Of a DNA stretch of 64,000 nucleotides, positions 56,004 to 64,000 are shown piece after piece (within the stretch, counting starts at the first letter, position 1; each line of letters starts with the position of its first letter). A model generated the notes under the pieces. The model was given only the letters and a program-made list of their open reading frames with translations. It made no database searches and was not told where the DNA came from. This DNA comes from CAIQJJ01 sp964606085 (GTDB taxonomy: Bacteria > Chloroflexota > Anaerolineae > Anaerolineales > UBA4823): contig CAZSFD010000010.1 of NCBI GenBank assembly GCA_964606085.1, forward strand, positions 1-64,000. The letters run 5' to 3'. A program made the position numbers and the translations under genes.

Positions 56004-58769
56004 TTACGGGGCTTTGGTGGGTTCGGGCGTGGGGACGATGGTCATGTACTCGGTGAGGATGGCGTTGGCTTCCTCGTTGAGCGCATCCAGCAATTCCTGG
56101 ACGTTGCCGCCGTCTACGATGGCAGCCATCACTTCGACCACCCTGTCACGCACGAAGTCATACCCTACCGTGGGGGGTTCGAACTTGCCATTGCCAAGCT
56201 GGCTGAAGGCAAAGGCATAGGTCGGGTTTTGGGCGAAGTAATCGGCCAGGGCGTTGGCTGAACTCTTGCGCACGGGGAAGTAGTTGCTGACAACGGCCCA
56301 CTTGGCATTGACCTCGGCGCTGGTGTAATACTTGATGAACAGCCAGGCAGCCAGTTCGCGTTCGGGCGTGGTCTTGGGGATGCTGACGCTGGCGCCGTAG
56401 ATGTTGACGGGGGCTTTCTCCAGCGTGGAGGCAATGGGTGCAACCGACCATTCAAACTGAGCACCTTCATTGACAGCCGAGCCATAGAAGGGCAGGCCCG
56501 AAGTGGAACCGATAGAGAACAACAGTTTACCGGCACCGAAATCGGTTTGGTCGCCATATCGTTCGGTGACGAGGGTGGCGCAGCCGCTGGTGAACAGGTC
56601 TTGCAGGAAGGTCATGGCGGCCACGGCGGCTTCGCTGTTGTAGGTGTAGGCGCCGGCTTTGTAGTCGAACACGTCACCGCCAAAGGCGAAAGTCCAACTG
56701 GCGAAGCGGGAGGCATCCAGGCTCAGTTCGTACCCGATGCTGCCTTCGCCGGTATATTTGCTGAACGGCTGCTCCACGGCCTTGCAAGCCATCTCTTTGA
56801 ACTGTTCCGGCGTGGCGGGCGGGGCGTCGTAACCGAGTTCCTTGAGCCAGTCCATGTTGTAGTACATCATTTCGGCAGAGCGGTTGGGCGGGAAGCCCAG
56901 GCGAGCGCCGCCGAAGTTGGGGAAGACATCCTGGTTGTAGAAACCGGTGACGAAATCGCGCTGGTCATTGGGGTCAATGCCATATTTCGGGCTGGCGATC
57001 AGCGATTTCATATCCACCAGGGCTTCGGCCACCTGGTAGGTGGCGGCCTGGTTCTGGTAAGCGACGACGATGTCGGGGGCGTCGGTGGTGTTCAGCACGC
57101 CAAGCATCTTGTTGAAGATGTCGCCATAGCTACCCTGGTATTCACCTTTGACGGTGATGCCCCATTTATTGGTCTTGTTGAACTCGTCAATGATCTCGTT
57201 GAGGGCGGTTTCGCGCTCTTTGGAATGGTTGTGCCAGAAGACAATCGTCTGTCCACTGGGGTCAACATTTTTCCAGTCGTCCTTGGCTTCGGGCAGCATG
57301 GCAATCTGCTCTTGCAGGAGTGCGTTAGCTTCCTCGTTCAACGGGGCCAGGGTTCCAGCCACATCGCCGCCATCGGCAATAGCGGCCATCGCTTCCTGAA
57401 CTTTGCTGCGCACAAAGTCATACCCCGGCACAGGCGGCTCGAAGATGCCATATTGCAACAGGTCGAAGGCGGCTTTGTAGGCGGGGTTCTTGGCAAAGTA
57501 ATCGGTCAGGTTCGCAGCGGCACTGGCGCGCACGGGGAAGTAATTGCTGGCAAGCGCCCATTTGGTGTTAACTTCAGCGCTGGTGTAATACTTGACGAAC
57601 AACCAGGCGGCCAATTCGGCTGCGGGCGTGGTCTTGGGGATGCTGACGCTGGCGCCATAGACGTTCATCACCGGGTTGGGGGTGGTGTGCGGGATAGCCG
57701 CAACCGACCATGCGAACTTTGCGCCGCTTTCTACGGCAGAACCATAGAAGGGCAGGCCCGAGCTGGAGCCGACGGAGAACAACAGCTTGCCGGTGCCGAA
57801 GTCGGTCTGATCGCCGTATTGTTCGGTGACAAGGGTGGCGCAGCCTTCGTTGAACAGGCTCTGCAGGAAACCCATCGCTTCCTGGGCGGCGGGGCTGTCA
57901 TAGGTGAAGCCGCGTTCCTGATAATCGAACACGTCACCGCCAAAGGCAAACGTCCAACTGGCGAAGCGGGAGGCGTCCAGGCTCAGTTCGTAACCCACGC
58001 TGCCCTCGGCAACCGATTTGCTGAATGGCTGCTGGGCAGCTTTGCAGGCCATTTCTTTGAACTGTTCGGGGGTGGCGGGCGGGGCGTCGTAACCGAGTTC
58101 CTTCAGCCAGTCCATGTTGTAGTACATCACTTCCATCGAACGGTTGGGCGGGAAGCCCAGGCGCTGACCGTTGTAGATGGCGAAAACGTCCTGGCCCATG
58201 AAGCCGGGGAAGTAATCGGCCTGCTCTTCAGCGGTGAGGCCCCATTTGGCGCTGTTGACCAGGCTGTTCATGTCCACCAGGGTGTCGGCCACCTGGTAGG
58301 TGGCGGCCTGGTTCTGGTAAGCGACAACCAGTTGGGCCACATCGGGCGTACCCATGAAAGTCAGCATTTTGTTGAAGATGTCGCCATAGCTGCCCTGGTA
58401 CTCACCCTTGACCGTAATGCCCCATTCATTGGTTTTGTTGAACTCGTCAATGATTTCGTTGAGGGCGGTTTCGCGCTCGCGGGTGTGGTTGTGCCAGAAG
58501 ACAACGGTCTGACCGCTGGGGTCAACGCTGTCGTAAGGGCTTTCCACCACAGCGGGGGCTTCGGTGGCAGCAGGGGACTCGGTTGCCGCAGGCGCTTCGG
58601 TGGCAGCAGCTTCTTTGGTGGGTTCATCGGCCTTGGCAGCGGTGGTAGCGGTTGGCTCAGCCTGCTCAGCTGCCTGGGTGGGGGCTACCGTGGTGGCCTG
58701 CGAACAAGCCGACAGGATCATCGAGACCACCATGAGGATGGTCATCAGACGAAACAAGGTGGTTTTCAT
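56004..58769 (-). CDS. Sugar ABC transporter substrate-binding lipoprotein, in-frame tandem duplication
   Basis: 921 residues, about twice the usual size. The signal peptide ends in lipobox ILSAC (Cys22), then a Thr/Ala/Glu-rich linker. Two full extracellular binding domains (family 1) follow: copy 1 from VDPSGQTVVFWHNHTRE (about residue 79) and copy 2 from VDPSGQTIVFWHNHSKE (about 500), each about 420 residues. Both contain NRSxExMYYNMDWLKELGYD, LSLDASRFASWTFAFGG and YGASVSIPKTTP. The copies differ at many positions, so this is not an assembly artefact. It is the last gene of the operon with two permeases and has an excellent TGGAGGAG site. Confidence 0.92.
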   Translation of the reverse strand: MKTTLFRLMTILMVVSMILSACSQATTVAPTQAAEQAEPTATTAAKADEPTKEAAATEAPAATESPAATEAPAVVESPYDSVDPSGQTVVFWHNHTRERETALNEIIDEFNKTNEWGITVKGEYQGSYGDIFNKMLTFMGTPDVAQLVVAYQNQAATYQVADTLVDMNSLVNSAKWGLTAEEQADYFPGFMGQDVFAIYNGQRLGFPPNRSMEVMYYNMDWLKELGYDAPPATPEQFKEMACKAAQQPFSKSVAEGSVGYELSLDASRFASWTFAFGGDVFDYQERGFTYDSPAAQEAMGFLQSLFNEGCATLVTEQYGDQTDFGTGKLLFSVGSSSGLPFYGSAVESGAKFAWSVAAIPHTTPNPVMNVYGASVSIPKTTPAAELAAWLFVKYYTSAEVNTKWALASNYFPVRASAAANLTDYFAKNPAYKAAFDLLQYGIFEPPVPGYDFVRSKVQEAMAAIADGGDVAGTLAPLNEEANALLQEQIAMLPEAKDDWKNVDPSGQTIVFWHNHSKERETALNEIIDEFNKTNKWGITVKGEYQGSYGDIFNKMLGVLNTTDAPDIVVAYQNQAATYQVAEALVDMKSLIASPKYGIDPNDQRDFVTGFYNQDVFPNFGGARLGFPPNRSAEMMYYNMDWLKELGYDAPPATPEQFKEMACKAVEQPFSKYTGEGSIGYELSLDASRFASWTFAFGGDVFDYKAGAYTYNSEAAVAAMTFLQDLFTSGCATLVTERYGDQTDFGAGKLLFSIGSTSGLPFYGSAVNEGAQFEWSVAPIASTLEKAPVNIYGASVSIPKTTPERELAAWLFIKYYTSAEVNAKWAVVSNYFPVRKSSANALADYFAQNPTYAFAFSQLGNGKFEPPTVGYDFVRDRVVEVMAAIVDGGNVQELLDALNEEANAILTEYMTIVPTPEPTKAP

Positions 58770-58871
58770 AACAATACTCCTCCAGAAAGAAAATTAGGTT
58801 GAACATCAACTTGATCAAACGTTGAAATATTCAGTTGTACACACTCGTTTTAGCAACACCTCCTGTACAGT

Positions 58872-59774
58872 TCAACCTTTCAAACCTGTGGTAGCGATCC
58901 CTTCGGTGAACTGTTTTTGGGTCAAGAAGTAAAGGATCAAGATTGGCACCAGGGCAATCACAGCCCCGGCCATCAACAACTGCGTTTCCGCCCCGGCCTC
59001 ATTGACGAACGTCCACAGGCCAACCATCAGCGGGCGCCAGCGTTCCGTTGTCGTTACCAGCAACGGCCACAAGAAAGCGTTCCACGAACCGATAAAAGAA
59101 AACAAGGTTACGGTCATCATGGGCGCTTTGCTGAGCGGCAGCACGATTTGTAAGAGAAAACGGATATGCCCGGCGCCATCGATCCGAGCGGCATCCCATA
59201 ACTCATCGGGAATTTTGGCGAAGAATTGGCGCAGCAAAAAGATGCTGAACGCGTTGGCCATAAACGGCACCGTCAGGGCAGGAAGCTGGTTGAGCCACGA
59301 GCCTTTCCACTCTGCCGGGCCGGGCAGCGGCACAATCGCGCCGCGCACCATCAAAAAATTGGGGATCATCGTCACCGATTCGGGGATCATCATCGTCGCC
59401 AGCAGCAACGCGAAGATCAGGTCGCGGCCCAAGAAGCGGATGCGGGCAAAGGCATACCCCGCCAACGTCGAAGTGATCAGCAGCCCCAGCAAGGTGGTCA
59501 CCGAGATGATGACCGTGTTGAAAAAGTATTTGGCGAATTGGGCCTCTTCCCAGGCTTCCAGGTAATTGCCCCACTGCGGCGATTTCGGCAGCCATTGGCG
59601 CAAGATCGTCTCCCCCAGGGTCATCAGCGAGGTCGAGATCATCCAGAAAAAGGGCAAAATCGCCACCAGCGTACCCAGGATCAAAACCAGGTAAATAAGC
59701 ACCGTTGTCCAATGCAAACGGGTAGGCGCTGGAACGGGTTTCTTTTGCTGAACCGGGGCAGACATTTCATCCAT
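58872..59774 (-). CDS. Sugar ABC transporter permease, MalG-like
   Basis: 300 residues from ATG at 59774, overlapping the upstream permease by eight bases; ATG at 59765 is an alternative. Six membrane segments, the first in VLIYLVLILGTLVAILPFFW. The EAA loop that touches the ATPase is ELWDAARIDGAGHIRFLLQI, followed by LPLSKAPMMTVTLF. It ends TGLKG as in many carbohydrate (CUT1) permeases. The ATPase subunit is not encoded here, so a shared MsiK-like protein elsewhere is likely. Confidence 0.9.
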   Translation of the reverse strand: MDEMSAPVQQKKPVPAPTRLHWTTVLIYLVLILGTLVAILPFFWMISTSLMTLGETILRQWLPKSPQWGNYLEAWEEAQFAKYFFNTVIISVTTLLGLLITSTLAGYAFARIRFLGRDLIFALLLATMMIPESVTMIPNFLMVRGAIVPLPGPAEWKGSWLNQLPALTVPFMANAFSIFLLRQFFAKIPDELWDAARIDGAGHIRFLLQIVLPLSKAPMMTVTLFSFIGSWNAFLWPLLVTTTERWRPLMVGLWTFVNEAGAETQLLMAGAVIALVPILILYFLTQKQFTEGIATTGLKG

Positions 59775-60930
59775 AGAACACCTTCTCGCCAAAAACCTTG
59801 TTTTGCACCTGGGTCAACGCCAGAATGAGCAAAAAGAGCAAAATGGCCTGCGCTGCGGCGTAGCCGTATTGGTTGGCTTTATAAAAGGTATCGAAAATGG
59901 TCACGCTGGTAACATTGATGGTAGATTGCGCCGCCGGCGTGCGCATCACATACAAATGGTTGAACGCCTTGAACGTGCCGATGAACGCCACCAGCGCCAG
60001 GTAAAACGTGACCGGCGAAAGCAGCGGGATGGTAATGTGGCGAAAGGCCTGGACTTTATTGGCCCCATCAATTTCGGCGGCCTCGTAGAGTTCGCCAGGA
60101 ATAGAACCCAAGCCGGCCAGGAAAATGACTGTGTTGTAGCCCACAAAAGTCCAGATGCCGAAGATCATCACCGACACCAACGCCATACTCGGCCCGGCCC
60201 AGAAACCTTCCAAATCGAGACCCCACACCACCTGGTTGAACGGCTTCGGCTCGAACAGCCACTTGAACGGCCCCCAGTTGAACAGACCGATGAATTGATT
60301 GGCCAGGGAAGTATCCCGCGGATTAAAAATGGTGCGAAAGACAACCCCCGTGGCTACCAACGGCGTGATGTAGGGCAAGAAATAGATCATGCGGAAAAAC
60401 TCTTTGCCGCGAATCTTCTGATAGAGCAAATAGGCCAGCACCAACGCCAGGGCCAATTCCAAAGGCACGGTGCCCAGGGAATAGTAAAGTGTGATCGGCA
60501 GTGAATTGAGAAAATACTTATCGCCCTCCACCAGCATCATCCCCCAGCCGCGGCCCATCACCACGCCGCCGACCACCAGCACGATCAACGCTGCCGCCCG
60601 CCAGACCCACAACAGCCGCGAACCCGATTTACCGCGCTGCCACAACAGATAGGCCACCACGAACAACGCAGCCCCGGCCACAAACCAACCCAGGCCAGCC
60701 CAATCACCAATCGCTTTGGTGTAATTCTCCAGCGCAACAAATGGCCCCTTGCGCACACGCCAGTTATACAGGCTCATATAAAAGGCATAGCCAATGGGGA
60801 AGAAACCAAACAAGGTGATAATCAACACCGCTGGCAATACGAAGAGATAACCCGTCAACTGCTCTTTGACATCAATCCAACGGAAGTGTGGGCGGGAAAA
60901 ACGAGGTGTAGGCGAAACGGTTGCAGCCAA
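59767..60930 (-). CDS. Sugar ABC transporter permease, MalF-like, with extra N-terminal helices
   Basis: 387 residues. After the first segment (LTGYLFVLPAVLIITLFGFF) and an external loop, two extra membrane segments (GLGWFVAGAALFVVAYLLW and RAAALIVLVVGGVVMG) precede the standard permease core beginning SLPITLYYSLGTVPLELALA. The EAA loop is ELYEAAEIDGANKVQAFRHI. The first gene of the operon; a palindromic candidate operator lies upstream. The extra helices are what make it longer than the common 300-residue form. Confidence 0.9.
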   Translation of the reverse strand: MAATVSPTPRFSRPHFRWIDVKEQLTGYLFVLPAVLIITLFGFFPIGYAFYMSLYNWRVRKGPFVALENYTKAIGDWAGLGWFVAGAALFVVAYLLWQRGKSGSRLLWVWRAAALIVLVVGGVVMGRGWGMMLVEGDKYFLNSLPITLYYSLGTVPLELALALVLAYLLYQKIRGKEFFRMIYFLPYITPLVATGVVFRTIFNPRDTSLANQFIGLFNWGPFKWLFEPKPFNQVVWGLDLEGFWAGPSMALVSVMIFGIWTFVGYNTVIFLAGLGSIPGELYEAAEIDGANKVQAFRHITIPLLSPVTFYLALVAFIGTFKAFNHLYVMRTPAAQSTINVTSVTIFDTFYKANQYGYAAAQAILLFLLILALTQVQNKVFGEKVFYG

Positions 60931-60993
60931 GGTGCATCTCCTTACAAAATTGCAAGACAGCGAGAATTGTTAACGCCAGCCGGATTTATATCA

Positions 60994-61017
60994 CCGTTTC
61001 CACGATTCTGGAAGCGG
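60994..61017. promoter_or_regulatory. Candidate operator upstream of the ABC operon
   Basis: CCGTTTCCA and TGGAAGCGG form an interrupted palindrome (8 of 9 positions pair) around a 6-base centre, 64 bp upstream of the MalF-like start. Spacing and size suit a LacI- or ROK-type repressor; no regulator gene is adjacent. Confidence 0.35.
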
Positions 61018-61078
61018 TCTGGAAGATTTCTGGCAAGGCTTTACACGACCTTAACAGAAGCCGCCAAATCAGACCGTT

Positions 61079-61777
61079 TCAGGCAGAATTTTTACAAATC
61101 GTATACAAAATTGCATTCCCCCGCTTCCCGGCCACTTCGAGCAGACCCATCTCACGCAAGGCATAGGCCATCTTCCCGGCCAGGCGGTGCGGCCCGCCCA
61201 CTTGCGCCGCCAACTGCCGCACGGTGAAAGGCTGCGGCAATGCGGCTGGCAGCAGGGCCAGGTAATCGTGTGGACGGGTAAACACCTGGCTGCGCAACAC
61301 CGCCAGCAATTTGCGATCCACAATGCTCACCCCCTTGCGCCGCCAACTGCCTTTTCCATCATCCAGCCAGATTTCTTCTTCGCACACCAAAACCACTTCC
61401 AGACTGAATCCAGGCAAACGAGCCAGGCTGGCTATCCGCACCATCTCAGCAAACAAATCCACCACACGTTCACGCTTCGGCGATTTGCGCCGTGCAATTT
61501 CCTTGCGTTCGCCATCCACCACGCCTACGCGCAAAATATACTTCTCCTCCGCCAGCGGCAGCACCACACGCACGGCATGGGTCGGCAAAAAATGGGTCAG
61601 CTTGCGTTTGAGCGCCGAAAAATTGCCAGTCTGGATTTCGATCAATTGCTCGCCGCGGGCAATATCCACCCAATAGCCATCGAGCTGCGCTTCGATGTGA
61701 TCGCCGGGTTGGGCGTAATACGCTTTCAACGCCGCATGGAGCGACGACTCCTGTAACGTTCCGACAGTAGCGGCCAT
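61079..61777 (-). CDS. Hypothetical protein with PD-(D/E)XK-like motif
   Basis: 232 residues from ATG at 61777. The N-terminal part has YYAQPGDHIEAQLDGYWVDI then QLIEIQTGNFSALKRKL: an Asp, a strand with Glu-x-Gln and a following basic helix, in the layout of PD-(D/E)XK nuclease folds with Gln in place of Lys. The C-terminal part (about 165-232) looks like a winged helix (PFTVRQLAAQVGGPHRLAGKMAYA split over two helices). I recall similar proteins as unnamed conserved families. It is divergent from the ABC exporter. Confidence 0.6.
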   Translation of the reverse strand: MAATVGTLQESSLHAALKAYYAQPGDHIEAQLDGYWVDIARGEQLIEIQTGNFSALKRKLTHFLPTHAVRVVLPLAEEKYILRVGVVDGERKEIARRKSPKRERVVDLFAEMVRIASLARLPGFSLEVVLVCEEEIWLDDGKGSWRRKGVSIVDRKLLAVLRSQVFTRPHDYLALLPAALPQPFTVRQLAAQVGGPHRLAGKMAYALREMGLLEVAGKRGNAILYTICKNSA

Positions 61778-61784
61778 AGCGCCG

Positions 61785-61792
61785 ATTATAAT
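61785..61792. promoter_or_regulatory. Symmetric bidirectional -10 element
   Basis: ATTATAAT contains TATAAT on both strands (61787-61792 plus; 61790-61785 minus). Each -10 lies exactly 7 nt before the ATG of its divergent gene (61800 plus and 61777 minus), so both messages would start at or next to the start codon. No clear -35 is visible on either side. Confidence 0.6.
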
Positions 61793-61799
61793 CGTCGCC

Positions 61800-63623
61800 A
61801 TGCTGCAAAAACTTCGCCATGCCTATCAAAACTCGTCGCTCACCGCCCTGCTGCGTCAGCCGCCCCAACGCAATGAGCTGCGCCGCCTGCTGCAATTCCA
61901 GCGACCCTATCGGGCGCGCCTTGCCATGGCGTTCATCGCCCTATTTTTCTACGCCGCCCTGAACCTGGTCTTCCCCTGGATGCTGCAAAACCTGATCAAT
62001 GCCGTGCTGCTCCGCCAGGATATGAACGGCCTGAACCACATCGCCATCACCCTGCTGGGAGTGTTCTTGCTGCGCGCCGCCTTCGGCTACCTGGAAAGCT
62101 ACGAACTGGCCTTCGCCGGCGAAGCGATTGTCCGCGACATCCGCCTGACCGTCTACACGCACCTGAACCACCTGGGCCTGCGCTTTTACGCCGACCGGCG
62201 GGTGGGCGAACTGCTTTCACGCTTATCCTCCGATGTCACCCTGGTACGCACGGCGCTTACCGTCACCATCGCCGGGTTCTTCTACCAGGCGCTCAATTTC
62301 GTCGGCTCGCTGGCCTTAATGGTGTGGTTAAACCCGCGCCTGGCCTGGTTCATTTTCGCGCTGGCGCCCTTCTTGATCGTCATTGGCAAGGTTTTTGGCC
62401 GACAATTGCAGCATATCGCCACCACCGTGCAAGATAACCTGGCCGAAAGCGCAGCCCTGGCCGAGCAAAGCCTGGGCGCCATGCGCCTGGTCAAAGCCTT
62501 CGGGCGCGAAGCCTACGAGATCGAGCGCTACCGCACGAAAATTACGACCGCCTTCAATCTGACCATGCGCCTGGCCATCACCCGCTCGATCTTGGGGTCG
62601 GTTATCGGCTTTCTGGCGTTCAGCGCCCTGGCAGGGGTGTTGTGGTTTGGCGGGCGCGAAGTGCTGCTGGGCAACCTGACCGTGGGCGAATTGGTGGCCT
62701 TTCTGGTGTACGGCCTGACAGTTGCCACAGCGATGAGCGCCTTCACCACCATCTACACCAGCCTGCAAGAAGCCATCGGCGCAGCCCGGCGGCTGTTCGA
62801 ACTGCTCGACGAGCAGCCCGAAATCACCGATGCACCCGGCGCACTGCCGCTGGTCAGCCCCGCCGGGCGCATCACGTTTGAGGGCGTCAGCTTCGCCTAC
62901 GAGGGCGACGAACACGTCTTGCACGCGATCAACCTCGATATTCGTCCCGGCGAGGTGTTGGCGTTGGTCGGGCCGTCGGGCGCGGGCAAATCCACCGTAT
63001 TCAACCTGATTCCACGCTTCTACGACCCCACCGCCGGCCAGGTGTTGCTCGACGGCGTGGATGTGCGCCAGTTCACCATCGCCTCGCTGCGTCAACAGAT
63101 TGGCCTGGTGCCGCAAGATACGCAGCTCTTCGCCGACACGGTGCGCGAAAACCTGCGCTACGGCAAACTCGACGCCACCGACACCGAGATCGAAGCCGCC
63201 GCACGGGCCGCCAACGCCGACGAGTTCATCAGCCGCCTGTCCAACGGCTACGACACGCTGGTGGGCGAGCGCGGCGTCAAACTGTCGGGCGGGCAGCGCC
63301 AGCGCATTGCCATCGCCCGCGCCCTGCTCAAAAACCCACCCATTTTGCTGCTCGATGAAGCCACCTCCAGCCTCGATTCTGAATCTGAGGGTTTGGTGCA
63401 AAAAGCGCTCGAACAATTGATGCAAGGCCGCTCTGAGGGCGAGCAGCGCACCACCATCATCATCGCCCACCGCCTGTCCACCATCCAACGCGCCGACCGC
63501 ATTGCTGTTTTGCAAGAAGGGAAATTGGTAGAAGTGGGGAAACATGCTGAACTGCTCTCGAAAAACGGCCTCTACGCCCACCTCTACCACCTGCAATTTG
63601 ATCCCCAACGCCATGCGGTATAA
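61800..63623 (+). CDS. ABC exporter, fused permease and ATPase (MsbA-like)
   Basis: 607 residues. A six-helix transmembrane domain (about 35-330) begins with LAMAFIALFFYAALNLVFPW. The nucleotide-binding domain has Walker A VGPSGAGKSTVFNLIPRFYD (about 390), Q-loop LVPQDTQLF, signature LSGGQRQRIAIARALL and Walker B ILLLDEATSSLDSESE with the H-loop IIAHRLSTIQ. Half-size exporters of this kind work as dimers on lipids, peptides or drugs. No ribosome-binding site precedes the ATG, consistent with a leaderless transcript from the symmetric promoter. Confidence 0.92.
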   Translation: MLQKLRHAYQNSSLTALLRQPPQRNELRRLLQFQRPYRARLAMAFIALFFYAALNLVFPWMLQNLINAVLLRQDMNGLNHIAITLLGVFLLRAAFGYLESYELAFAGEAIVRDIRLTVYTHLNHLGLRFYADRRVGELLSRLSSDVTLVRTALTVTIAGFFYQALNFVGSLALMVWLNPRLAWFIFALAPFLIVIGKVFGRQLQHIATTVQDNLAESAALAEQSLGAMRLVKAFGREAYEIERYRTKITTAFNLTMRLAITRSILGSVIGFLAFSALAGVLWFGGREVLLGNLTVGELVAFLVYGLTVATAMSAFTTIYTSLQEAIGAARRLFELLDEQPEITDAPGALPLVSPAGRITFEGVSFAYEGDEHVLHAINLDIRPGEVLALVGPSGAGKSTVFNLIPRFYDPTAGQVLLDGVDVRQFTIASLRQQIGLVPQDTQLFADTVRENLRYGKLDATDTEIEAAARAANADEFISRLSNGYDTLVGERGVKLSGGQRQRIAIARALLKNPPILLLDEATSSLDSESEGLVQKALEQLMQGRSEGEQRTTIIIAHRLSTIQRADRIAVLQEGKLVEVGKHAELLSKNGLYAHLYHLQFDPQRHAV

Positions 63624-63625
63624 TC
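63598..63625 (+). promoter_or_regulatory. Promoter for the small protein/prfB transcript
   Basis: TTGATC at 63598-63603, 16 bases, TATAAT at 63620-63625, overlapping the exporter's stop codon. The expected start lies about 40 nt before the next ribosome-binding site. Confidence 0.55.
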
Positions 63626-63674
63626 TTGCCGTACTTTCACTGCTGAAAGGCCCTATTTTCTTTTGGAGGATCAG

Positions 63675-63866
63675 ATGTTGATTATCGCAGAACTCAAAAA
63701 TGACAAAGGTGAAGTGGTTGGCATCATGACCGCCCAGCCCAAAGTCTTCAAAACCGGTTCGCGCGGCTTTTACACCAATGGCAAAGTCGAAATAGACGGC
63801 AAACGCTACCAAACCCAAATTCAACTCGTCGAGATCGGCAGCAAACAAGAAGCCGCCGCCGAATAA
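63675..63866 (+). CDS. Small conserved-looking hypothetical protein
   Basis: 63 residues from ATG at 63675 with TTGGAGGATCAG upstream. The product is beta-rich and soluble: LIIAELKNDKGEVVGIM, KVFKTGSRGFYTNGKVEIDG and KRYQTQIQLVEI. This pattern suggests a single small barrel or sheet; the family is not recognised. It precedes prfB by 13 bp and probably shares its transcript. Confidence 0.7.
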   Translation: MLIIAELKNDKGEVVGIMTAQPKVFKTGSRGFYTNGKVEIDGKRYQTQIQLVEIGSKQEAAAE

Positions 63867-63879
63867 GGAAACCGACCTC

Positions 63880-64000
63880 ATGCAAGACCTGATCGAACGT
63901 CTCCGCGCCAGCCAGGCGAAAATCCAGCACCTCCTGGTGCGTCTTTGACTACGCCAACAAAGAAACCCTCCTGCACACCTTACAGACCCAGGCCGAAGTC
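63880..64000 (+). CDS. prfB: Peptide chain release factor 2 (partial, programmed +1 frameshift)
   Basis: ATG at 63880 opens a 22-codon frame (MQDLIERLRASQAKIQHLL...) that stops at TGA in the context CTT-TGA-C (63943-63949), the frameshift site of bacterial prfB. After a +1 shift the sequence continues LDYANKETLLHTLQTQAEV, matching the GYLDY...K..L start of RF2. GGTG three bases upstream of CTT may act as the weak internal Shine-Dalgarno stimulator. RF2 ends translation at TGA and TAA and controls its own level through this shift. The gene runs off the right edge of the window. Confidence 0.88.

Noticed and set aside
56547..58802. 751-codon open frame antisense to the binding-protein gene
   Set aside because: Composition (Gly/Val/Ala/His-rich) is that of an antisense shadow, and the sense frame is a clear duplicated binding protein.
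62328..63881. 517-codon open frame antisense to the ABC exporter
   Set aside because: It opposes a complete exporter with all ATPase motifs and shows no domain of its own.

Overview
The window looks like a Chloroflexota (Anaerolineae-like) chromosome, probably from a draft or metagenome assembly. That placement is inferred from overall gene content (type III-B CRISPR with an NE0113-type CARF regulator and a P-loop-Csx3 fusion, tandem sugar-binding lipoprotein, SCP2 and M23 proteins, Lon/FolC/Tex/PlsY block), not from a marker phylogeny. A 52-base C homopolymer at the left end and two 10-N gaps (12869-12878 and 26442-26451) are assembly artefacts; the reading frames flanking both gaps can be rejoined to give intact proteins.

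Region 1 (about 0.1-16.7 kb) is a defence island. A minus-strand type III-B operon runs cmr1-cas10-cmr3-cmr4-cmr5-cmr6-CARF-csx15-cas6-SAVED. Beside it lie a CARF/LuxR-type HTH regulator (minus) and, divergently, a P-loop ATPase-Csx3 fusion (plus). Cas10 keeps its GGDD cyclase motif and lacks an HD domain, so the locus should signal through cyclic oligoadenylates; at least five proteins look built to sense or destroy that signal. No cas1, cas2 or CRISPR array is visible. Immediately downstream is a separate five-gene operon that I do not recognise as a described system: RNase H, RemA-like DUF370, an SPFH/band-7 coiled-coil protein with a possible ubiquitin-conjugating-like C-terminus, a Trp-rich 51-residue protein, and a reverse transcriptase whose catalytic core is split by an insertion of about 140 residues with a membrane-like segment. 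This is the best candidate for a new system.

Region 2 (16.7-21.5 kb) holds a tyrosine-recombinase remnant, a HEPN/MNT toxin-antitoxin pair and an MmeI-like single-chain restriction-modification enzyme. Region 3 (21.6-37.3 kb) is an integrated mobile element ending at an initiator tRNA gene: OB-fold/SSB-like protein, zinc-ribbon and hypothetical proteins, a possible gp3-like protein with an SSB-like tail, a frameshifted sliding clamp, DUF6573, RadC, DUF6094 methyltransferase, SF2 helicase, HTH/zinc-ribbon protein and two tyrosine recombinases. Its intergenic regions are structured: a leader of about 90 bp recurs upstream of three transcription units, two covarying hairpin-terminators flank the SSB-like gene, and several hairpins are built of 9-nt units.

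Region 4 (37.3-64 kb) is ordinary chromosome: tRNA-fMet, tex, two short-chain dehydrogenase/epimerase genes, a decayed GNAT, MBL hydrolase, plsY, lipoprotein/SCP2/M23 genes, folC, lon, ThuA-like, photolyase, aldo-keto reductase, a GPH-type sugar transporter, a sugar ABC operon whose binding protein is an in-frame tandem duplication, an ABC exporter with a symmetric bidirectional promoter, and the start of prfB with its programmed +1 frameshift.
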